This document shows, in pieces, positions 1 through 4,983 of a stretch of 8,550 nucleotides of DNA. The stretch comes from an uncultured Bacillota bacterium. GTDB lineage: Bacteria; Bacillota; Clostridia; Christensenellales; UBA1242. Positions within the stretch are counted from its first letter, which is position 1. Every line of letters begins with the position of its first letter. A model generated the notes under the pieces. It was not told the origin of the DNA and ran no database searches. It saw only the letters and a list, made by a program, of their open reading frames with translations. Where the stretch lies: assembly GCA_947090235.1 (NCBI GenBank), contig CAMUNJ010000034.1:1-8550 (forward strand), given 5' to 3'. The position numbers and the translations under genes are program-made.

Positions 1-9
1 TATCAAAAC

Positions 10-45
10 AAAAAAGAGAAGTATTGGATTCTTCCTCTCTCTTTG
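10..45 (-). terminator. Possible intrinsic terminator downstream of the tRNA-Leu remnant
   Basis: On the minus strand a short stem (GAAG with CTTC at 18-21 and 31-34, continued by AGA/TCT pairs across one bulged base, 9-nt loop) is followed by a run of six T. It lies about 20 nt past the CCA end of the tRNA-Leu 3' half and would end its transcript. The stem is AT-rich and bulged, so the call is tentative. Confidence 0.4.
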
Positions 46-63
46 TTTCGGATTGTTTTCGTT

Positions 64-119
64 TGGTGCCGGTGGTGGGAGTCGAACCCACACGTCCTTG
101 CGAACTCAGGATTTTAAGT
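64..119 (-). pseudogene. 3' half of a tRNA-Leu(UAA) gene, displaced or broken
   Basis: Read on the minus strand, the segment gives the anticodon loop CTTAAAA (anticodon UAA), the 3' anticodon stem TCCTG, a class II variable arm GTTC-GCAA-GGAC, a perfect T arm (GTGGG, loop TTCGACT, CCCAC), the acceptor 3' strand CACCGGC, discriminator A and encoded CCA. The long variable arm with the UAA loop identifies tRNA-Leu. The other half is missing: the expected 5' anticodon stem CAGGA is replaced by AACAA, and no D arm or acceptor 5' strand follows within 300 bases. A break exactly at the anticodon loop is characteristic of tyrosine-recombinase integration into tRNA genes, where the original 3' half is pushed to the far end of the element. 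I therefore read this as a probable att site. It cannot make a functional tRNA by itself. Confidence 0.8.
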
Positions 120-163
120 TGTTCTAACCCCGTTTTAAGCGGTGTTATTTTTGACTTTTTAAG
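112..163. repeat. Three copies of heptamer TTTTAAG beside the tRNA break
   Basis: TTTTAAG, the complement of the Leu(UAA) anticodon loop, occurs at 112-118, 133-139 and 157-163, spaced 21 and 24 bp apart (about two helical turns). The middle copy forms the 7-nt loop of a hairpin with an 8 bp stem (125-132 with 140-147, one mismatch), so it resembles an anticodon stem-loop with a different stem. Next to it are two similar decamers with ACTGTCTAA and ACTGCCTAA (164-181). Repeats of this kind beside an att core could be recombinase binding sites; that is inference. In this AT-rich sequence some copies may be chance. Confidence 0.4.
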
Positions 164-338
164 ACTGTCTAAAACTGCCTAATCTTCCCATAAATAAAGG
201 CATCCAGCCATTTTCATTTTTCAAAATCTCCACATCCCTTTAAAATAGGGCTTTTTCTTATTTTCAGAAACTTTTGCGATAAATTGTTAGAAAAATTGGA
301 TTTTAACATTTAAAATTAAAAAAATTTGAATATAGGTA
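164..338. other. Non-coding stretch with no recognisable gene
   Basis: AT-rich DNA between the tRNA remnant and the promoter of the acetyltransferase operon. Only ORFs of a dozen or so codons occur on either strand and none has convincing initiation signals. A 4 bp hairpin CCCT/AGGG (236-250) followed by CTTTTTC is too weak to call a terminator. No integrase gene is visible here. Confidence 0.5.
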
Positions 339-367
339 TTGATTTTTACTTTTTGAAGTGTTATTAT
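339..367 (+). promoter_or_regulatory. Sigma-A type promoter of the acetyltransferase operon
   Basis: TTGATT (339-344) and TATTAT (362-367) are separated by 17 bp. They lie 20 bases before the ATG of the upstream ORF, so transcription would start near 374 and the leader would run about 240 nt to the first acetyltransferase gene. The other promoters in the window share the form TTGACT-17-TATAMT. Confidence 0.7.
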
Positions 368-386
368 TAAGTAAAGGAGAATAATT

Positions 387-449
387 ATGAGATTTTGTTT
401 GTCTATGCAAAACGTCAAATCCAATTATGTGACCATCAAAAAACTTTGA
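387..449 (+). CDS. Upstream ORF / leader peptide (20 aa) of the GNAT operon
   Basis: The ORF encodes MRFCLSMQNVKSNYVTIKKL and starts at ATG behind a strong AAAGGAGA site 6 nt away. Its last codons and its TGA stop lie inside the first terminator hairpin (430-455), so a ribosome completing translation would collide with that hairpin. There is no run of one amino acid, which argues against a simple amino-acid sensor and leaves antibiotic- or rate-dependent stalling as an option. I do not recognise it as a known leader peptide. A longer frame overlapping it (395-601) lacks a ribosome binding site and is disregarded. Confidence 0.6.
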   Translation: MRFCLSMQNVKSNYVTIKKL

Positions 450-462
450 TAGTCAGGTTTTT
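430..462 (+). terminator. First leader terminator, overlapping the end of the upstream ORF
   Basis: TGACCATCAAA (430-440) pairs with TTTGATAGTCA (445-455) at 10 of 11 positions around a 4-nt loop and is followed by GG and five T. The upstream ORF stop codon (447-449) is in the 3' arm, so formation should depend on translation. Confidence 0.6.
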
Positions 463-539
463 GCGTAGGAAAATTAGATCTTTGTTAAAAATAGTAAATA
501 CAAATCAAGTCTTAAAACATACAAAAGAACTAAATTTAG

Positions 540-573
540 CACTAACGCAAAAACGTTGGTGTTTTTTGTTTTT
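540..573 (+). terminator. Second leader terminator before the GNAT genes
   Basis: CACTAACG (540-547) pairs fully with CGTTGGTG (554-561, one G-U) around a 6-nt A-rich loop, followed by TTTTTTGTTTTT. It ends about 40 nt before the first acetyltransferase ATG and is the target of the antiterminator pairing 457-466 with 545-554. Confidence 0.8.
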
Positions 574-615
574 AGATTTAGAAAAATTGTGCTATATTTA
601 AAGGAGAAAATTATT

Positions 616-1170
616 ATGAAAGAAAAAATCAATTATGTAATAAGAAAAGTTGAGCCAAAAGACGCAAGACAGTTTATTGAACTTCATAACTTTGTCTGGA
701 AATCCGCATACAAAGATATTTTTCCAGCAGAAGTTTTTGCTGCCAGAGAAGCAAAAACTGAAAGAAGAATAGCTGGCTTTGCAGATCATTTTTTAAATAA
801 CAACGAAAAAATTTGCTATGTGGCAGAACTTGATGGACGACTTATTGGACTTATGGCAGGAAATATAAAATCTCTCTACTCTCATTTTGGCGAAATCAAC
901 TTTGCAGACCTAAACGCTATGTATATTCATCCAGACTTTCAACATATTGGAATTGGAACAAAATTTAAAGATATATTTGTCAATTGGGCAAAAGAAAATG
1001 GCGCGAAGAAGTTTGTAATTGGCGTTCTAAAAGACAACACTGCTGCCCGCAAAAGCTATGAAGCTTGGGGCGGAAAATTGGACGATTTTAAAAATGCTTG
1101 GACTGAACTTGGCAAAGATTATGAAGAAGTGTTTTACACCTATGATTTAGAAAAGGAAAAAACATTATGA
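616..1170 (+). CDS. GNAT-family N-acetyltransferase (1 of 4)
   Basis: This is a 184-residue protein with one GNAT fold that would transfer acetyl from acetyl-CoA to an amine on an unknown substrate. The central strand and acetyl-CoA loop (motif A) are at residues 97-120, with LNAMYIHPDF leading into the pyrophosphate-binding QHIGIG (109-114, the Q/R-x-x-G-x-G/A signature). Motif B is around 133-156 (FVIGVLKDNTAARKSYEAWG), with the Asn and Tyr typical of the family. The chosen ATG has AAAGGAGAAAA 8 nt upstream; an in-frame extension to 556 would run back through the terminator and is rejected. It is the first gene after the attenuator. Its stop overlaps the next start (ATGA), indicating translational coupling. 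The substrate cannot be read from sequence; small-molecule or antibiotic acetylation and peptide acetylation are both possible. Confidence 0.9.
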   Translation: MKEKINYVIRKVEPKDARQFIELHNFVWKSAYKDIFPAEVFAAREAKTERRIAGFADHFLNNNEKICYVAELDGRLIGLMAGNIKSLYSHFGEINFADLNAMYIHPDFQHIGIGTKFKDIFVNWAKENGAKKFVIGVLKDNTAARKSYEAWGGKLDDFKNAWTELGKDYEEVFYTYDLEKEKTL

Positions 1171-1730
1171 AAACAAAAAAGAAACTAAATAAAAATGTAA
1201 AACTGAAAAATGGGAAGGTCCTAACCCTAACAACACCAAGTATTGACAATGCACAAGAATTAGCAGACTATTATAACACGATTGTTTGTCAAAGTAGATT
1301 TGTTGCTGCCGACGCTATGGATACGAAACTTACAGCTGAGAATGAAACACAATGGATTGAAAAATCTGAAAAAGATGAAAGATCTTTGATTATCGCAGCA
1401 AAACTCGATGGAAAAATTGTCGGACTTGGCAATATCAGCACTAAAAATCCAAAATATATTAGATTTAAACATTCTTGTGGACTTGGCGTTTCAGTATTAA
1501 AAGATTTTTGGGGTTTGGGAATTGCAAGCGCGATTATGACAGAACTTGTTGAATTTGCAAGAAAGGCAAGTTTTGAACAAATTGAACTTGATGTTGTTTC
1601 TACAAACGAGAGTGCCGTGCACCTTTATAAAAAGTTTGGATTTGTTGAAGAAGGTCTCCTAACCCATGCTATGAAATATACTGACGGAACTTATGCTGAT
1701 TTTATAAAAATGCAAAAATTCTTAGTTTAA
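1167..1730 (+). CDS. GNAT-family N-acetyltransferase (2 of 4)
   Basis: This 187-residue single-domain GNAT protein starts within the previous stop codon (ATGA overlap), so the two are probably co-translated. Motif A covers residues 105-128, with the acetyl-CoA loop FWGLGIAS (114-121). Motif B follows with LDVVSTNESAVHLYKKFGF (141-159), where the conserved Asn and the Tyr of the LYKKFGF turn are present; EEG and a late DGTYAD are also family-like. The first 20 residues are Lys-rich and add a short basic extension. It is clearly different in sequence from the first acetyltransferase, so the pair is not a recent tandem duplication. It resembles cytosolic L-amino-acid or YobR/YhhY-like acetyltransferases only in general. 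The substrate is unknown. Confidence 0.9.
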   Translation: MKTKKKLNKNVKLKNGKVLTLTTPSIDNAQELADYYNTIVCQSRFVAADAMDTKLTAENETQWIEKSEKDERSLIIAAKLDGKIVGLGNISTKNPKYIRFKHSCGLGVSVLKDFWGLGIASAIMTELVEFARKASFEQIELDVVSTNESAVHLYKKFGFVEEGLLTHAMKYTDGTYADFIKMQKFLV

Positions 1731-1744
1731 AAGGAGAAAACTTT

Positions 1745-2287
1745 ATGATACACACAGGAACTCAAACAATCGATACTGAAAGATTGATTTTAAGGAAAAT
1801 TGAATTAAAAGACGCCCAAGAACTTTGTGAAATTCTTAATGATGAAAAAGTCTTGGAATATCTTGCAGGTATTCCCGACAATTATACTTATGAAATGGCG
1901 GTTGACTACATTGGAGGAAAGTTAAACAAAAGATATAAAGAACAAAATTTCTATGACTGGGGCATTGAAGAAAAATCATCTCATAAATTTATTGGAAGAA
2001 TAACTGTCTATAAACAAGATGAAGATAGAAGTATGGCTGATTTGGTGTGGTTTATTTCCCCAACAACAAGAGGAAAAGGCTATATGTCAGAAGCAGCCAA
2101 AGCAGTAATCAAACATTTGCAGGAAGTTGGTTTTCAAAGAATTGAAGCTTTTGCAGATGTTAAAAATAAAGCAAGCACAGGCGTTATGAAGAAAGTTGGT
2201 ATGCAATACGAAGGGACATTGAGAAAATATGACCTTAGACGAGATGATACCCTTTATGACGCGGAAATGTGGTCAATTGTAAAATAA
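1745..2287 (+). CDS. RimJ/RimL-type GNAT acetyltransferase (3 of 4)
   Basis: The product is 180 residues long and belongs to the RimJ/RimL (Acetyltransf_3) branch of GNAT. Hallmarks are the N-terminal TERLILRKIELKDA (11-24), a WGIEE beta strand, FIGRITVY (82-89) and the acetyl-CoA loop RGKGYMSEA (109-117). The C-terminal part NKASTGVMKKVGMQYEGTLR (141-160) holds the typical GMxxEGxLR. Known members acetylate the N terminus of ribosomal proteins, but many detoxify small molecules or act on unknown amines. The start has AAAGGAGAAAACTTT in front, and the gap to the previous gene is 14 nt, so it shares the operon. It groups by motif with the fourth acetyltransferase rather than the first two. Confidence 0.9.
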   Translation: MIHTGTQTIDTERLILRKIELKDAQELCEILNDEKVLEYLAGIPDNYTYEMAVDYIGGKLNKRYKEQNFYDWGIEEKSSHKFIGRITVYKQDEDRSMADLVWFISPTTRGKGYMSEAAKAVIKHLQEVGFQRIEAFADVKNKASTGVMKKVGMQYEGTLRKYDLRRDDTLYDAEMWSIVK

Positions 2288-2300
2288 AAGGTGAAATAAA

Positions 2301-2849
2301 ATGAGAACAAAATATGAAACAGAAAGGCTGATTGTAAGAGAATGGCAAAATAAGGACTATAAAGATCTGTTTGAATTTGCAAGCGATGAACAGGTCACAA
2401 GATACTTACATTTTAAAACTTATGAAAATGAACAGACGGCAAAAGAAAGAATTGCTAATATAATTGAAAGTTATAAGGCAAGCCCCTTGATTAATAATTT
2501 TGCTGTTATGATAAAAGATACCCATAAGGTAATAGGAGATATTAATATTTCTTCTTATAAGGCACAGGCTGGAGGCTCCGTGCATATAGGATACACTTTA
2601 AATAGAAATTATCAAGGAAATGGTTATGCAACAGAGGCTGTTGTCGGTGCGTTAAAATTTATAAAGAAAAATAATATAGCAAAAAGAATAGAAGCAACTC
2701 ACGATGTTGAAAACTCAAAGAGTGGAAATGTTTTGAAGCGAGTCGGAATGACTTTTGAAGGTATAGCTCGTAAAGCAGGTGAAAACAACTTTCATTCTCG
2801 CCATGATGTCGCTCACTATTCAATTTTAGATGAAGAAATAGATCTTTAA
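2301..2849 (+). CDS. RimJ/RimL-type GNAT acetyltransferase (4 of 4)
   Basis: This 182-residue protein has the same RimJ/RimL layout: ETERLIVREWQNKD (6-19), a beta strand IGDINISS (78-85), the acetyl-CoA loop YQGNGYATEA (104-113) and VLKRVGMTFEGIARK (144-158). The start is 13 nt after the previous stop, with AAGGTGAAATAAA ahead of ATG, a weaker ribosome site than elsewhere in the operon. Despite sharing a subfamily with gene 3 the two differ at most positions outside the motifs, so duplication, if any, is old. It is the last GNAT of the cluster and is followed after 51 nt by the alpha-CTD-like gene with no terminator between. The substrate is unknown. Confidence 0.9.
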   Translation: MRTKYETERLIVREWQNKDYKDLFEFASDEQVTRYLHFKTYENEQTAKERIANIIESYKASPLINNFAVMIKDTHKVIGDINISSYKAQAGGSVHIGYTLNRNYQGNGYATEAVVGALKFIKKNNIAKRIEATHDVENSKSGNVLKRVGMTFEGIARKAGENNFHSRHDVAHYSILDEEIDL

Positions 2850-2900
2850 AAGAAAACAACATATTTGTAGGATAAGAGAACAATAAAGGAGAAAAGAAAA

Positions 2901-4061
2901 ATGGAAAATGAAAAATTGTTGAAAAAGCATATTGGTGAGATTGGTTTGCCAAAAAGAGTTTCTGAACAGCTTGAAAGAGAAGGTGTTGTTTATGTTAAAG
3001 ACCTTTACTCTCTCGGGTTTTTGAGACTATGGGGAATAAAATTCTATGCTAAGCCCTATTTTGAAGAAATGCTTGCCAAACTTAATGATTTAGGCTTTGA
3101 CACACAAGCACTCTTAGATGGCAAAGGAAAATTCACAAAAGAAGAAGTGACCTTTCTTAGAATGCCATTAGGAAAGCTTGGACTTCCTGATGACATTGTA
3201 AGAACTTTGCGAGGTCGTGGTGTAAAAACTCTTGCTGACATATCTCATCTATGGAATTATCGCGACAGCAAGGATTTTGAAGATAGAGTTATAAAAAGTT
3301 TACAAAATATTGGCTTTGAAGCAAACTTTATACAAGAATATCGTAATGGAGAAGTCACTTTCAATCATGACAAAATGCCAATGGCATTAATTTCAGATTA
3401 TATGAATGGAAAAGAAAGTGGAAACCTTGAAGGCAGAGTAAATCCAAAAACCTTAAAGATTGAAGATATGCGGTTTACAGTTAGGACTTACAATTGTTTA
3501 ATAAAGGCTGGAATCAGCACTTTGGAAGATCTACTCTGTTTTCCAGCAGAAAGATTGTATAAAGTGAGAAACTTAGGTGCACTTAGTGTAAATGAAGTTA
3601 TTGATAAGATTGAAGCAGAGGGATATACCGTTGGAGAATTTGCAGATGAAAAAATAAGGGCTTCAAGAAAACTTGCTGATGATTTATTGCGTGATGGGCT
3701 TAAAGTGTTGCAAGCAATGGAAAACACCCGTTTTGAGAAAGGATCAACATCAATGTTGGAAATTGGCGAAGCAGTTGAAAATTATCTCAATACACTTGCT
3801 GAAGAAAAAAGTAAAACTGCTGAAAGTAATGAAGATTTCGACAACATTGAAAAAGAGCTTTCAACTTTACGTGCCGCTTATAAAAAGATTGTCGATACAA
3901 AAAGAGAAGAAATTAGAGCCCTTGCAGAAAGAAAGGCAGGCTTTGTTGCAAAAATGGAAGCAAAAAATGGCGAAGTGAGAAAATATCATCATAACCCAAA
4001 TAACAATCACGAACACACACATAATCATAACCCTTTCGCAAACAACGAAAGAGAATTATAA
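2901..4061 (+). CDS. Protein with three RNA polymerase alpha-CTD-like domains, coiled coil and His-rich tail
   Basis: The product is 386 residues. Residues 185-242 match the C-terminal domain of RNA polymerase alpha: TVRTYNCLIKAGISTLEDL and KVRNLG-LS reproduce the Arg, Asn, Cys and Leu of the DNA-contacting helix and the NLG turn, although the two Lys after NLG are replaced by Ala-Leu. Residues 10-66 and 89-140 follow the same pattern (LPxxVxxxLxxxGV, DL/DI, LxxxGF), so I read three tandem helix-hairpin-helix units. Residues 250-360 are highly charged and helical, probably a coiled coil. The end, 361-386, is rich in His and Asn (HHNPNNNHEHTHNHN) and could bind metal. The polymerase-assembly domain of RpoA is absent, so this is not the polymerase subunit. 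It may bind DNA or regulators, possibly in the element's own transcription. ATG follows AAAGGAGAAAAGAAAA. Confidence 0.8.
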   Translation: MENEKLLKKHIGEIGLPKRVSEQLEREGVVYVKDLYSLGFLRLWGIKFYAKPYFEEMLAKLNDLGFDTQALLDGKGKFTKEEVTFLRMPLGKLGLPDDIVRTLRGRGVKTLADISHLWNYRDSKDFEDRVIKSLQNIGFEANFIQEYRNGEVTFNHDKMPMALISDYMNGKESGNLEGRVNPKTLKIEDMRFTVRTYNCLIKAGISTLEDLLCFPAERLYKVRNLGALSVNEVIDKIEAEGYTVGEFADEKIRASRKLADDLLRDGLKVLQAMENTRFEKGSTSMLEIGEAVENYLNTLAEEKSKTAESNEDFDNIEKELSTLRAAYKKIVDTKREEIRALAERKAGFVAKMEAKNGEVRKYHHNPNNNHEHTHNHNPFANNEREL

Positions 4062-4074
4062 AAGGAGATAAAAA

Positions 4075-4605
4075 ATGAAAAAAGAACACAATACAAAAAT
4101 ATATTTTGAAGTATCAAAAATTGCTGACACTGTTATTGAAGAACTCAAAATTGGGGTTAATATGTTCCATATAAAAGAGAATCTTGAAATTCTTAAAGAC
4201 TTTGATTTGTCAGCCACTTTTGGACAGTTGATTAAGGACACAATAGCAGAAGATTTTACAGATGAACAAATTAAGAAAATTGCCGATTCGCTTGAAAATG
4301 GATACACTACATTTTTGGTGCCTATCTTGAATTATGAAAACCGAGAAAGAACGCCTGAGTATAATAAAGCATTAAGGTCGGTGGTTAATTCTGTTTCAGC
4401 AAAATTGAACAGTCAAACCGCAAAAGAGCAATTTATCGCAGAAGAAACAAAACATGGTGACGACGTGTTTGAAGGCATGTTTGGAATGAGCCCAGAGAAG
4501 TTTTATGACACTGCAAGAGATTTGTTTAATTCATTAACTAATGGTAAAACTTCTACAAATACAAGCGAGAAAAAAGTCGCTTCAAAAAGCAGTGAATTGC
4601 AGTAA
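4075..4605 (+). CDS. Hypothetical protein, 176 aa
   Basis: I do not recognise a family. The protein is soluble and acidic-to-mixed in charge, with no signal peptide or membrane segment. It is mostly predicted helix: a segment with FEVSKIADTVIEELKIG near the start, then FTDEQIKKIADSLENGY (about 62-78), and a C-terminal low-complexity Ser/Thr/Lys tail (TNTSEKKVASKSS). It starts 13 nt after the alpha-CTD-like gene with AAAGGAGATAAAAA ahead of ATG, so the two are very likely co-translated and may act together. A 14 bp AT palindrome (4618-4631) without a U-tract follows the stop, and then the tyrS promoter. Confidence 0.75.
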   Translation: MKKEHNTKIYFEVSKIADTVIEELKIGVNMFHIKENLEILKDFDLSATFGQLIKDTIAEDFTDEQIKKIADSLENGYTTFLVPILNYENRERTPEYNKALRSVVNSVSAKLNSQTAKEQFIAEETKHGDDVFEGMFGMSPEKFYDTARDLFNSLTNGKTSTNTSEKKVASKSSELQ

Positions 4606-4639
4606 AAGTTGTGAATACTAAAAATTTTTAGACAAACTA

Positions 4640-4668
4640 TTGACTTTTTTGAAAAGATGTCATATACT
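4640..4668 (+). promoter_or_regulatory. Sigma-A promoter of the tyrS unit
   Basis: TTGACT (4640-4645) and TATACT (4663-4668) with a 17 bp spacer, followed by CATCATAGGAG and the leader peptide ATG at 4690. The transcript should start near 4675. Confidence 0.85.
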
Positions 4669-4689
4669 AACAACATCATAGGAGAAAAT

Positions 4690-4737
4690 ATGAAAAACTT
4701 ATTTGCAAACAACTCATATTATTACTACTACATTTAG
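4690..4737 (+). CDS. tyrS leader peptide (15 aa, five consecutive Tyr)
   Basis: The ORF encodes MKNLFANNSYYYYYI and starts 22 nt after the -10 box behind TAGGAGAAAAT. The codons for residues 10-14 are TAT TAT TAC TAC TAC, and the stop TAG lies 3 nt before the segment that can act as antiterminator. A peptide of this size with a run of the cognate amino acid ahead of a terminator is the hallmark of amino-acid attenuation, as in trpL or pheL. It is a regulatory translation product, not likely to have a function after synthesis. Confidence 0.85.
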   Translation: MKNLFANNSYYYYYI

Positions 4738-4788
4738 AATGCTATATGTAGAAGTTTTGTGTTGCAAATAAAAGAAAATCAAAAACAT

Positions 4789-4828
4789 CTGTCATATAGC
4801 AAAATCGCTATGTGGCAGTTTTTATTTT
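4789..4828 (+). terminator. tyrS leader terminator 1 (attenuator)
   Basis: CTGTCATATAGC (4789-4800) pairs over 12 bp with GCTATGTGGCAG (4807-4818, two G-U) around a 6-nt loop, followed by TTTTTATTTT. Its 5' arm is shared with the antiterminator. Confidence 0.9.
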
Positions 4829-4836
4829 AAAACTAG

Positions 4837-4873
4837 TCTGCCACGAGTGAAAACTTATGGCAGATTTTTTATT
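4837..4873 (+). terminator. tyrS leader terminator 2
   Basis: TCTGCCA (4837-4843) pairs with TGGCAGA (4858-4864), with an inner GAGT-GAAA-ACTT extension, followed by TTTTTTATT. Its arms resemble those of terminator 1: CTGCCAC (4838-4844) can also pair with GTGGCAG (4812-4818), so the two hairpins can exchange partners. Confidence 0.8.
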
Positions 4874-4887
4874 AAAAGGAAATAATT

Positions 4888-4950
4888 ATGGAAAAGTTTA
4901 GATTTAAAGTTTACGCCCTAACGGGCGTTGAAAACCAATTTGAAAACTAA
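4888..4950 (+). CDS. Small ORF (20 codons) with internal GC hairpin, before the tyrS operon
   Basis: Encodes MEKFRFKVYALTGVENQFEN from an ATG with AAAAGGA 7 nt upstream, just after the second terminator. Codons 9-14 contain the hairpin ACGCCC-TAAC-GGGCGT. It would be translated only when transcription escapes the attenuator. The same position before serS and before the proS-like gene is also taken by a tiny ORF with a CCC/GGG hairpin. Function unknown; it could be a second control step or a protective 5' structure. Confidence 0.45.
   Translation: MEKFRFKVYALTGVENQFEN
4913..4928 (+). promoter_or_regulatory. CCC-TAAC-GGG hairpin inside the post-attenuator ORF (tyr unit)
   Basis: A 6 bp perfect stem ACGCCC/GGGCGT with loop TAAC, exceptional in GC for this region. 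It has no U-tract, so it is not a terminator. Equivalent hairpins stand at 6755-6766 and 8378-8394. Confidence 0.5.
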
Positions 4951-4983
4951 CAAAAATTTGATATAATAAAGGAGAAAAACAAA

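Larger units (their letters stand above)
374..615 (+). promoter_or_regulatory. Translation-dependent attenuator leader of the GNAT operon
   Basis: The leader holds an upstream ORF, two intrinsic terminators and mutually exclusive pairings. Segment 457-466 (GTTTTTGCGT) is perfectly complementary over 10 bp to 545-554 (ACGCAAAAAC), which covers part of the 5' arm, the loop and one base of the 3' arm of the second terminator; that pairing would be an antiterminator. Segment 457-464 can also pair, with one bulge, with 407-413 (GCAAAAC) inside the upstream ORF. The order 1:2, 2:3, 3:4 is the logic of ribosome-mediated attenuation, as in trp leaders and in antibiotic-induced leaders such as ermK. 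A ribosome paused near codons 7-9 of the upstream ORF would free segment 2 to open terminator 2. The inducing condition is unknown. Confidence 0.6.
4674..4887 (+). promoter_or_regulatory. Tyrosine-responsive ribosome-mediated attenuator of tyrS
   Basis: The leader encodes a peptide with five Tyr codons and then offers exclusive structures. Leader-coding bases CTACAT (4728-4733) pair with ATGTAG (4746-4751), and TTATTTGCAA (4699-4708) pairs with TTGCAAATAA (4762-4771), forming a 1:2 hairpin over the Tyr codons. GCTATATG (4741-4748) alternatively pairs 8/8 with CATATAGC (4793-4800), which is the 5' arm of terminator 1. If charged tRNA-Tyr is short, a ribosome stalled on the Tyr run frees segment 2 to bind segment 3 and prevents termination. 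With ample tyrosine the ribosome reaches the stop at 4735 and covers segment 2. No T-box consensus is present in this leader. Confidence 0.8.

Noticed and set aside
64..118. 3' end of a tmRNA gene
   Set aside because: The T arm and CCA would fit, but the upstream part is a tRNA-Leu anticodon loop, 3' stem and class II variable arm; no tag-peptide region or tmRNA 5' part is seen.
236..256. Terminator at CCCT/AGGG followed by CTTTTTC
   Set aside because: The stem is only 4 bp and no transcript is known to end here.
64..386. tRNA-Leu(UAA) interrupted by a group I intron, as in cyanobacteria
   Set aside because: No 5' half of tRNA-Leu occurs within the visible 300 bases, no group I core elements were recognised, and the base before the junction is not the expected G.
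395..601. 68-codon ORF overlapping the GNAT leader
   Set aside because: It has a non-ATG start with no ribosome site, runs through both terminators, and is out of frame with the well-initiated 20-codon upstream ORF.
556..615. N-terminal extension of the first acetyltransferase
   Set aside because: It begins inside the terminator, lacks a ribosome site and adds a hydrophobic/basic stretch foreign to GNATs; the ATG at 616 has a strong site.
4940..4967. Internal promoter TTGAAA-16-TATAAT before the 78-residue ORF
   Set aside because: Transcription would begin at or past the ribosome site of that ORF, making an untranslatable start; AT-richness explains the match.
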